Shown piece after piece: positions 23,390 to 33,769 of a DNA stretch of 64,000 nt. Source of the DNA: Echria macrotheca. Taxonomy: Eukaryota > Ascomycota > Sordariomycetes > Sordariales > Schizotheciaceae. A model generated the notes under the pieces. That model worked only from the letters and a program-made list of their open reading frames with translations, did not search any database and had not been told where the DNA came from. Each line of letters starts with the position of its first letter. Position 1 is the stretch's first letter. Where the stretch lies: positions 310,001 through 374,000 of the forward strand of contig MU839830.1 of NCBI GenBank assembly GCA_030411725.1. The letters are read 5' to 3'. Both the position numbers and the translations under genes were made by a program.

Positions 23390-26300
23390 ATGGATGACGA
23401 TCTCTACGACGAATTTGGAAACTTTATGTAAGTTGCGCTCCAGTGGCGACTTTGGCTTGATTGCTGTCGTCTGCTCTATCCTTCTGCAAGACACCTGCGA
23501 TCTGGATTCAGACTAACTTGTGTTGCTTAGTGGCGAGGATGCAGAGGCTTCCGAAGAGGAGTCGCAACATGGCGTCGATGTGGGCAATTATGCCTACGAT
23601 GAGTACCCAGAAGAGGCCCAGGAGGCGCCCGGCCAAGAGTTGATGGAGATCGACGGTAACTACCTGTGGAATGCGCCTTGGAGTGAGCTTCCTGCTGATC
23701 GAAGAACAGATGAAGGGCCCTCGAATGCCGTCGTCCTACACGAGGACAAGCAGTATTACCCGACAGCAGCCCAGGTCTACGGAGAAGATGTCGAGACGAT
23801 GGTCCAAGAGGAGGATGCGCAGCCGTTGACGCAACCCATCATCGCGCCGGTCGAACAAAAAAAGTTTATGATCGAGGAGGCCGATCTACCTCCGGTATAC
23901 TTCGACCGCAGTTTCATGGCCGACTTGATGAACTTTCCCGACCAGATCCGAAATGTTGCGCTTGCCGGACACCTCCACCACGGAAAGACGGCCTTCATGG
24001 ACATGTTGGTCCTCGAGACACATGCCATAACCGACAGGCTAGACAAGCGGACGGGAAAGAGCCGCGACGACCAATTACGATACACCGATGTCCATATTGT
24101 CGAGCGTGACCGGGGTCTCTCTATCAAGGCATCCCCAATGAGCCTGGTCCTGCCGAACACGAAGGGGAAATCGCATCTCGTCAACATTATTGATACTCCG
24201 GGCCACGTGGATTTTGTCGACGAGGTTGCGGCATCTTTCAGGCTGGTGGACGGTGTATGTCTGGTTGTCGATGTGGTGGAGGGCGTGCAGGTCAACACGG
24301 AGCAAATCATCAGGCATGCGGTCCTTGAAGACATTCCGCTGACGCTGGTCGTCAACAAAATGGACCGGTTAATCCTGGAGTTGAAGCTACCGCCAAATGA
24401 CGCCTACTACAAGCTGAGGCACGTCATCGAAGAGGTCAACACGGTCATCGAGAACACGATTCCAGGCCAGGGCGAAAAGAGGAGGTTAAGTCCTGAAAAG
24501 GGCAACGTCTTGTTTGCGTGCACGTCTATGGGCTGGTGCTTCACCTTGCAGTCCTTCTCTAAGATGTACTCGGACGGCTTCGGGGGCGTCAATGTCGAGG
24601 AGTTCGCCAGACGTCTATGGGGGGATGTCTATTTCAATCCTCGAAAACGCAATTTCACGCGAAAACCGGTCGAGGAGGGAGCCAAGAGGTCGTTTATCAA
24701 CTTCGTCATGGAGCCGATCTACAAGCTCTATTCGCACACCATCAGCGAGAGTCCAGAGGATTTGAGAGACACGTTGGAGAAGCTCGGGATAACGCTCAAG
24801 CCCTCGCTGTATAAGGCGGACCCAAAGGTTCTCCTGAAAGCGGTCTGCGAGCAGTTCTTCGGACCTTCAACCGGTTTTGTTGACATGATCTGCCAGCATG
24901 TTCCTTCCCCGGCCGAAGCCGCCGAGAAGAAGCTACAGCAATACTATACCGGCCCCCTCGACACCAAGGTCGCAGAGGCCATGAAGAGCTGTGACCAGAA
25001 CGGACCGCTGGTCATCTACGTTACGAAGCTGTTCAATACGGCGGATGCGAAAAGCTTTTACTCGTTTGGCCGGGTAATGAGCGGTATCGCCCGCCCAGGG
25101 ACTGACGTGCGCGTTCTCGGCGAGGGGTACTCTATCGATGATGAGGAAGACATGGCGATGGCCAGGATATCAGACGTCTTCATCGCCGAAACACGATACA
25201 ACATTCCGACAGATGGTATCCCAGCCGGCAACTGGGTCTTACTTGGAGGCGTGGACAACTCTATCGTGAAGACGGCTACTGTGGTGGACAAGACATTTGA
25301 GGATGAGGAGGACGCATACATCTTCAAACCACTGTCTCACTTCACCGAGTCTGTCATGAAAGTGGCCGTCGAGCCGATAAACCCTTCGGAGCTCCCCAAG
25401 ATGCTTGACGGTATCAGGAAAATCAACAAGAGCTACCCGCTCATCACCACCAAAGTGGAAGAGTCAGGCGAGCACATCATTCTCGGGACGGGCGAGCTCT
25501 ACATGGACTGTGTGCTCCACGATCTACGACGCCTTTACGCAGACATGGAAGTGAGAGTGTCCGACCCGGTTGTTCGCTTCTGCGAGACGGTGCAGGACAT
25601 GTCGGCGACCAAGTGTTACGCCGTCACGCCAAACAAGAAGAATACCATCACCATGGTGGCAGAACCACTAGACGACGGCATCGCAAAGGATATCGAGTCA
25701 GGGGCCGTCAGAATTCGGGATCCAGTACGGAAGACGGCCAAGTTTTTCGAGGAGAAGTACGGGTGGGATCTCCTTGCCGCTCGAAGCATCTGGGCATTCG
25801 GGCCAGACGAAATGGGGCCCAATATTCTGCAGGACGACACCCTTCCATCAGAGGTAGGTTTTTGTCACAGAGGTGTTGGCTTATCACCCCGTGCAGCTCA
25901 CTGACGTTGCGCAGGTTGACAAGAAACGCCTCAACACTGTCAAGGAGTCAATCCGTCAAGGCTTCAGCTGGGCGACCCGGGAAGGCCCGCTTTGTGAAGA
26001 ACGTAAGTTCATTTTTCCATTGCGTTTTCTCGAATCTTGCACCATGGCTCGGCAACGCCTCACGATGCAACCCTCGTCAAGAACCCCCTGGTGATGACCG
26101 AGACCTACTCGATTCGGTCTAGGCTACTGCTCCCCTGGTCTCCCTACGCGATGCATCCTTCACGGATCGTTTGCTCCCTGCAGCATCTGCAGCCAGAATG
26201 CGAGGGGTTAAAATCGGTAGTGCGGCATCGCGAGGCTGTGGACTACACAGTAGGTAGGATGTCGGCTTCGATCGCCCTGCGGGGATCAGACCAGGGGCAG

Positions 26301-27034
26301 TCGGGAGCGGTATCTTTGCGTCCTCCCACCTTCTCTGTTTGTTTTATCTCGACGCTATAGCCCCCCACCCTGTCGAGCGTTTGAACGGCTTTCTTGAGAT
26401 ACACTTGGCCAGAACATCAGCCGACTTTCATTGTGTTGATTGCTAACCTGTTTCTTGTTTTGTAACAGCGATACGTAACACCAAGTTCCGGCTCATCGAC
26501 GTGGCCTTGGCGCAGGAGGCCATCTTCCGCGGCGGCGGCCAGATCATCCCCACGGCGCGCAGGGCCTGCTACAGCTCGTTCCTGATGGCGTCACCCCGGC
26601 TGATGGAGCCCCTGTACGCCGTGTCGATGACGGGGCCCCAGGACTCGGTCAGCACGGTGTACAACATCCTGGCCCGCCGCCGCGGCCACGTCCTGTCGGA
26701 CGGCCCCATCGCCGGCACGCCCCTGTACCGGGTCAGCGGCCTGATCCCGGTCATCGACAGCTTCGGCTTCGAGACGGACCTGCGCATCAACACGCCCGGC
26801 CAGGCCATGGTCAGCCTCGTGTTTGACCGCTGGCACATTGTTCCCGGCGACCCGCTCGACAAGGAGATTGTGCTGCACCCGCTGCAGATGGCCAACGCGC
26901 AGCAGACGGCGAGGGATTTTGTGCTCAAGACTAGGAGGAGGAAGGGACTCAGCGAGGATGTTAGTGTCGCCAAGTTTTTGGAGCCGGAGTTTTATCAGAG
27001 CCTGATTGAGAGCGGGACGTTGGGCGAGGCGTGA
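23390..27034 (+). CDS. SNU114: U5 snRNP GTPase Snu114/Cwf10 (EFTUD2)
   Basis: An EF-2-like GTPase of the U5 snRNP that controls Brr2-driven spliceosome activation and disassembly. Exons 23390-23427, 23531-25853, 25915-26002 and 26469-27034 encode 1004 aa. The N-terminus MDDDLYDEFGNFIGED is the acidic extension that separates Snu114 from EF-2. The G domain has G1 GHLHHGKT (159-166), G3 DTPGH (from D234) and G4 NKMD (288-291). The EF-2-like domains II-V follow, with NTKFRLIDVALA and the conserved RRACYSSFL in exon 4. The last intron, 466 bp, is far longer than the others in this window. Confidence 0.96.
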
Positions 27035-29819
27035 GTGTGTTCTGTGGAAGGGGTGTGGCGTTTGGTTGGGGATAGCAGGTACAAGTTGAACGGTCATGTG
27101 TGCTGGTAGAGATGACTGAATATACCATGTACAATGTGGTGGTGGTGTATTGACCGGGTTGCATATACAGTGTTGTCGTCTAGCGGGTATAGGTAGGTAG
27201 GTGTGTGGGAATGCGGGCGTCGTTAGGATATCGAAGGACCCTCCTACCATCCGTCTCAGCTGCGTGTAACCCCCCTCCGAGGCACTGGCATCGTGATGAA
27301 GATGTTCTCTGTATTCGGCAGGTCAAGGTGGATAGATATATTGTATGCCTGTGCCGGTCTTCAAACTCTCCGTGTGTACGGAGTACGTCCAAGGAAGCTG
27401 GATCGATTTCTAGAATACTACTACCCCTCTCTATTCCGTATCTCTTGGTGATTGACGCCATCCTTTCCTTCCTTTTTTCCTCTCCTTCTTTCCGCCTTAG
27501 ACTTACTGGGCAGGTAGGTACAGGTAGAACTGGGCGTGGGTGTATTGGTCCGAGACGGGGACGGGGACGGGGACATTTGGACGCCAGGGGGGCATCTCAG
27601 GTACTTGGTTAGAATCGAGTGTGGGTTTATTCCTGCTTGCCTAGCTAGGTATATAGTTGGTGGTTGGTGATTGGTTGGTAGGTTGGGTGTGGGTGTGTGT
27701 GGGTGTCGTTCTTCCTGCTGTGGCTCTATCTTCCAAGGTTTTTTTTTTTTTTTTCTTTGTTTCCATGGAGGAGAGACACCGACACCGGCGTTGACGGGAA
27801 GTCGAGTCGAGTCGAGTCGAGGGTTGATGCGTCACCCTTCCCCCCTTTTTTTCTTAGGGATACCCCTGGGGATTAGGTAGATCCCCTAGGTATTTAGGAA
27901 AGAAGTTTTGGTATAGCCCCTTCTCTCTCTATGGGGGGCTGTATTGTTTCGAAAATTTAGGGGTCTTTAAGGCTAGGTTGGGGGGGGGGGGGGGGGGGGG
28001 GGTTTTAAAACTTTTTTTTGGGTACGGGGGGGGTTTGTTTTTGGGGAAAAGAAATGGGCGAAAAAAATAATAACACCGACAAAAAAAGAATAANNNNNNN
28101 NNNAGCCCCCCCCCCCCCCCCCCCCCCCCCCCCCGCCCCACTCCCCCCGCCATGTCGGTACGGGGGGGTGTTGATGATGGGGACAGAGAGAGGGAGAGAT
28201 CAGTTATGACGCGGTCAAACTATGCTGAGCCATGGAATGCCAGATATACGGATGATCTCGGTAGAAATATATTTCCCTGCGAGAGGCGAGAGGTGGTCAA
28301 GTAGCCGGTTCTAGTCTGACTAGCCCTTGATTCTCTTTTCCCGGGAATCATCTCCCGAATTGACATTGACCTCTCAATATATATATATCAACTCTTCTGT
28401 AAATATTCCGAGCATGGTATGAACAATGTCAAAATTAAGAGGCAAGAGAGAAATCCAACCCCCTATCCCGCGAGTACGTTCAATACCTACGGGTACCTAC
28501 CTACGCAAGAAACCTACCTTGCCTACACCGAACCATACCCACAGACAGCATCGCGAGTATCCATCCATCCCCGTGACCACTCAAAACCTCTACAACCACC
28601 CGTCCCCTGCCGTCTGGTCTGATCATCTCCCAAATGAAAGAAGACACTAAACAGAAGAGACAGATGTGTGCCAAAACAAAAGGGGAAAGTACGGCAACTA
28701 CCGGCGTTAAACAACCACCCCTCAAATCTTCATGATTAACTCCTTTAGACCTTGAAAAAAGAACCACCTATTCTACCTCCTTGCCACCAACAAGAATCAC
28801 ACTCACTCCACATCCTATTGGTCTAGTTCTATCGGTTGCACGCCAGCCAGTGGGACTGGGAAGGATGGGAAGGAGGGGGACATTTACCTACCCATCCATA
28901 TCTCAATACCTTAATATCTTAAGAACTAATTGAAGTCATTGTCATGAAAAGGGGTGAAAAAAAATATGGTACAGCGGCTCATGATTCCCGTCTGCACCCA
29001 CTCACTCATGAAACCCTCGGTGAGCAAAAGAGACCGGACCCCTCCCCACAACCGGGAGTGCCGGTTTGGTTTGGTATAGACAATGGCCCGAATCCTTCGA
29101 CGACGCAACGTTATATCCCAACCGTCGGCGTAAGCCGATTGGTACTCACTGCCCAGGGACTTGGCCAAGGTTAAGGTGCTGATGGCAAACCGACAGAACA
29201 GCCGTTTGGTATTACTCTGCTGTCTGGTTTGTGGCGGCTGACTATGTATCTATGTCTCTCCCAAATCCGTCCACCCAGTGCATCCATCGTACGCTTGTGT
29301 CACGGGACTACATGCATGGTATTTTGCCCCTGCACAACCTCGCGCTATCAGCCTCCCAATATGCCTGCCACTCAAATGGCAGGCCCCGAGTTCCGAGTAG
29401 AGTAGCTAGGTACATGTCTGAGGCGTGGGTTAGGCGATACCAACGGGCGAATCCACAAGCACAGGGGCTCAGCGGGAGATGCATCCCCTGAGCCGCACTC
29501 TTGCAGCAAAGGACGGCTCCCGAGTGGGCGGCGGCGATGCACCAACCACCAACACACAAGGGTTGTTTCGCCGAATTTACACCGTCCCTCCAGCCGGGAC
29601 GGCAACAGCCTTCCAAAGACTGTGCCAACAATCTCGCAGTCCGGTGCCAAACATGCGGTGTAAGAGCTAACTTTGCCTCCCGCTTGGTTTGACGTCCAAA
29701 CATAGGTCAAGGGCGATCGACCGTGACACCCAACTTAGCATGGTCCGGGCCCGTTTCCCGGATTGACCTCATCGACACCCCGGACGGATTCATGCCAGCC
29801 GTTTTGCTGTTTCCTTTCC
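27035..29819. other. Gene-poor low-complexity region with assembly gap
   Basis: 2.8 kb with no recognisable gene. It holds the SNU114 and CIA2 3' flanks, GTCGA repeats (about 27800-27822), homopolymer runs around an N gap, and an AT repeat near 28375-28388. Bases on both sides of the gap are of doubtful quality. Confidence 0.6.
27980..28134. other. Assembly gap (10 N) flanked by poly-G and poly-C runs
   Basis: A run of 23 G (27980-28002) is followed by odd T/A/G-rich sequence, then 10 N (28094-28103), then 29 C (28106-28134). The opposing poly-G and poly-C suggest a misassembled or unresolved homopolymer or inverted end, so this interval should not be trusted base by base. Confidence 0.95.
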
Positions 29820-30616
29820 TCAGGCAAAGCATGGCTTCATCATGTTGTCCAGCACACCCTTGAGTGAATCATTCTCCAGCGCGGCAGCCACCCGCTCCTT
29901 GTCGCCGAGCTGTTTGTTTACCTGGTCGTCCTGCGCATGAGAGCCATCCTTCATCCTCACGTCGATGCGGTAGTTCGGAGGCAGCGTCTGCTCGAGCCGG
30001 ACGCGCACCGCGAGTCCGATGACAGTAGCCAGAGAGCAGTGGTTGATGGTCGGCGTCAGCTCGACCTGGACATTGCCCAGACCTTTCGGGTTGTTCCGAG
30101 GCGGGGGGGTAACGTGAATATCAGGGAGTCTCACGACGTTCAACTCGCCGAGCGTGTGGGGATGCTCGGGGTCAGAGATGACGGAGATGAGGTCTGTGAG
30201 ACGTCAGCTGCGTGATCTTCCTCCGGGTTCAATAAAAATAGCCATGTCGCATAACAACGACGTGGGGGATGCGTGAAACACCACGGCAATCACCAAACGC
30301 GACAACCGCGAGTTGATGGGTTGGCTGGCTGCTGCACATAAAAAAGGACTGTGGGTGTCGTGGACGAGCAAGACGTCCGAAGGGTGGAGGGGCGGGGCAT
30401 ACCATAGACTTCTTGTTCATCGAGAGGCTCGCCCGCCGAATCATCGCCGGCATGCTCCTTCATCAGGTCCTTGAGCCAGTCCCGGTCTCGAAAGACTACA
30501 TTGTCATACTCGCAGTGGGCGCCCTTGTTCGCGCTGATTCTTCCTTCCAACCTGGTCGGCAGCTGCGAGACGCTGAGGATGGTGGGGTTCGCGTTTTGGA
30601 TGTCGGCCGATGCCAT
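29820..30616 (-). CDS. CIA2: MIP18-family Fe-S assembly protein Cia2
   Basis: Exons 30616-30403 and 30193-29820 encode 195 aa, with a 209 bp intron. A cytosolic iron-sulfur targeting factor that acts with Cia1 and Met18 to hand Fe-S clusters to DNA polymerases, helicases and other enzymes. The splice joins GEPLDEQEVYG-side sequence to DLISVISDPEHPHTLGELNVV, the MIP18/DUF59 core. The conserved ELTPTINHCSLATVIGLAVR contains the family's reactive Cys region. The tail KQLGDKERVAAALEN is typical of Cia2/FAM96. The final residues (MMKPCFA) are slightly longer than in many homologues. Confidence 0.93.
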
Positions 30617-33600
30617 TTTGCTTGATTCCAGAAACGATATCGAACCTCGAAAACAGAAACGTCGTTATAGGGCTTAGGTTGTGTTCAGAGTGGCGACTTA
30701 GCTGTCGCAGAGAGATGTCGTTGTCGCCAAAAGCTTGTATCCGAAATCACAGCTGCGTCATCGGAGCATGGAACATCTCTGTGCCGCAGTGTCTTGGGCG
30801 CCACGGCAGGTGGGGAGGTGTGGTGTGGGGTCTAGTTAGTTACCGTTCAGTGGGCGATTCCGGGTGGGATGTGCAGCGAATACCGTACCGCCTGCAACTC
30901 ACACCGACCGACCAACAATGGGCCGTTAGTTACCCGCCTTGGTGTGGCCTCGCCGCGAACCGGTAGATGCATTAGGCAGGTTTCATTTTCTCCATGTCGA
31001 ACTCGACGATAGTTGGCGTCGATATCATAACTGCCTCCAGAAACATAATGGCCAGAAAATTTCCAGAATCTTTGCGGGCCGTCAATAGTGCGAGCAGCGA
31101 CATTACCAACTTTATGCGCAGGGCTCTTTCATCTGGCTCCGGAAATCCCGATCTTGACGAGCTTCCACAATCCCTGCCGTAGAAGCCCCAGAGAAGGCCA
31201 GCAGGCTTGGCGGTTGTGGCACCGCCGTGTGGTCTCCCCGCGGTCCCAACTCCCAAGCCGGCATTGACGCAGCCTCACGCTCGGGGATGCTTCTACAAAG
31301 GGACTGGAATGCGCGTGGAAAAGCAAGCAGGCTGGCGGTTTGGATCCGATCATCAACCTTAAATTCACCTCATCTCGGGGCCTGGCGCTCCAGGCGGCTG
31401 TCCCCTCCTGCATCGTCATCTACCATCCTGGGGATGGCGGTGAGCGTGGATGTCGTGCATGTGCCCATCTTGGCTGGTCGGGGCATGACTGACAGAGAGC
31501 AGGAGCCACCTCGTGGTCATCGCGCTGCCTCGGTGCTGTCGCCGTCTTGTTACCGTTCTTCGCTTGGATTGCTCGTCTTCGCAACCGAAGCTGCGCAGGG
31601 GTTAGCTTCCTGTGCTGCGACGCCGTCAAGAACTCCTTCAGGCTTCCGCGCAGCCCATCGCAGGTGTGAGTGCGGCTTTTTGTCCTCGGCTCTTGTCGAC
31701 CCATGCCCCACTCACACCGTCACTGGATGCTGCGTCTCGAGCATGTGAATGGCCCGGGGCATCCCTGGTCGAGAAGAGTAAGTAATTTGTGGCGTCCGGC
31801 CTGCGGGAGACTGGTGTGTGGCCGCTGAACGTCGTCCACTCTCGTGTCCCCCTCCGCTCCTCAGCAACCCCGGGGAGGCTTCCGCTGAACCACCTGAAGC
31901 GTATCGGCGCGCTCACGGCTCCCGAACACGTGTTGCGCGCGATGGCGCGTAGCATCAACAAGGGGCAGCTGCGCGGCCGGGAAATCACAGGCACCGTTCC
32001 AGCAACCAGAGGTTCCTCAGGTCCCGAGCCTTGTCCTTGGCCCGCTATCAGCATGGAAGGTGAGCCACCGAAGTCACACCCGAGTACCACGACGATACCA
32101 TTGAGTCCGCCGCGAACACGGCTCCGGAGAATTCGGGGACCATCCCCACTTCCATAGGCAGGACGAATCGAAGGCTGGCAGCGATATCGAAGGTTCTTTG
32201 GGAGCGAACATGCTTCGTTTTTCGTGCCATTCGCCAGCCCCGCCGCCGTTGAAAAGCCGTTGCTGGATTCTGTTTAGTGCAGAATACGGATCCGTAGCGT
32301 GATGCCAACCACAAACTAGCAGTTTAGACCGCCTTGTCAGCAATGTCGGATATAATGCGCAGCTCGCAGTGATGCCGGCTTCTCCAAGAGGAGTCCTTGG
32401 GGAGAGTGGCTTCGAGGATGAATAACAGAAGCCCGGATATCCCGGATTGCAGCTTCGGCGACCTTGTCCCATGCCTGGCGGCCGGCACGCGGCTATCAGA
32501 GACAATCGACAGCGACCCGTTTCTTGGCCGTATTTCCACGCATTGACGACATGTCATCGCTCTGGCCCCCAAGCGGCGCACGGGAACGGGGTCGATAATA
32601 ACGCCTCTCCACGTTGCCGGGTTCGAGGGGGTTCAATTTGCGTGTAACTAGACTCGGTACTGTTTCGGCGCTGCGCCAGCGCTGCGAGCAGCTCCTCACC
32701 AGCCGGATCCCCATGGCTGCCAACCTCCCACCTGCATAGGCAGGCAGGGCACACAGCGGGAACGCATGGAACCTGGAAGCCGACCTCTGCGGGATTGAAA
32801 AAGGGCCGGTAAGGAACCTGTAGCTCTGGGGTTTGACCGACAACACGGTGGCATTGTTGCTCTCCATCCCACTCGGCGTTGGGAATAAACAGCTCGACGA
32901 GCAGAGACGGCATTGAATGTTTCCAGATCAGCATCCCGCGAGCCTCGTATCCATGGAGGCCCTTCCGGGAAATCGTTTTTCTTGGGCTCTGGGATGTGCC
33001 TGGCGCGGTACAATTGTACCAACGACTCGCAGGCCCTGGCGAGTTGGGTCGCTTGCATCGTGCGTCTCCACTAACCTCACCCCCTCCCCCGCTCTTGCCT
33101 CTGGTCTTGGCCTCTGCGCCTTCTGCTGCCATCTGCCATCTGCCATTTGCCCGCGGCCATGAGTTCCTTGCCAGTCGCATGACAGGCAAATCTTGCCCAA
33201 GCGTGCGGTGTGCGTGTGCGTATCTTGACGGCGGGATGGCGGGCAATGCTCTCTCTACACTAGTGCGCAAGGACAAACAGGAGCAAAGGGGAGCCCCTCA
33301 TAGCGCCCATGGTGTCATCTCGAAAAGCCATCCTTAGTCCCCGCAAGGGACTCTGCTAGTCAAGTTTGGCACAGGTTGGCGCTCTTCAGGGCAGGTCCAC
33401 GCTGATGGGGCCCCTCGACCGGGGGTGCAGCCATCTGCTTATTAGGCCTCGTGCGGAACCAGGGTCCTTAAACCTGTGCTGATCTGGTTTGCCGTTGTCA
33501 GTTGATGACCCCCCCTTCGATACCCACCTTTCCAATGATCGATTCTCTCCGCTGCTGCTGCTCAAGCTGCATATCATCCGAACCACCAAGCGCTTCGCCC

Positions 33601-33769
33601 CGCGCGCCGAACTCGCCGCTGGAGACGCCATCCCAACTCTTCGCCCGCCGACGGGGATAGCTTCTTCTCTGCTTCATCCCATGACCGTCGCCCAAAGCGA
33701 AGACCTCTGCCGCTGCCGCTGCCAGACCGCGACCACTTGAGCGTCCGTGCAGGCCGCACGCCTTCCGCC
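30617..33769. other. Gene-poor region upstream of the Zn2Cys6 regulator
   Basis: 3.15 kb without a gene I can defend. It contains the CIA2 promoter at its left and presumably a long 5' regulatory region and leader of the transcription factor at its right. Several 100-240 codon open frames overlap each other on both strands and look like GC-rich chance frames. One segment (31789-32020) resembles a pogo-type transposase tail and is listed separately. Confidence 0.5.
31789..32020 (+). pseudogene. Possible remnant of a pogo/Fot-type transposase C-terminus
   Basis: One frame reads SGLRETGVWPLNVVHSR, then ATPGRLPLNHLKRIGAL and EHVLRAMARSINKGQLRG. The GxRxTGxWPxN signature followed by a TP...L segment and a helix with LRA.ARSI.KG resembles the C-terminal region of fungal pogo/Fot-type DDE transposases. 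A stop lies immediately upstream in frame, and I could not find the catalytic DDE core or inverted repeats nearby. It would be a short, broken relic at best; chance similarity is not excluded. Confidence 0.3.

Noticed and set aside
26091..26097. Box C/D snoRNA in the SNU114 intron
   Set aside because: A GTGATGA box C is present but no box D or terminal stem was found at a suitable distance.
32554..33276. 240-codon minus-strand frame in the 31-34 kb region
   Set aside because: No family resemblance; overlaps other frames on both strands, as expected for GC-rich non-coding DNA.
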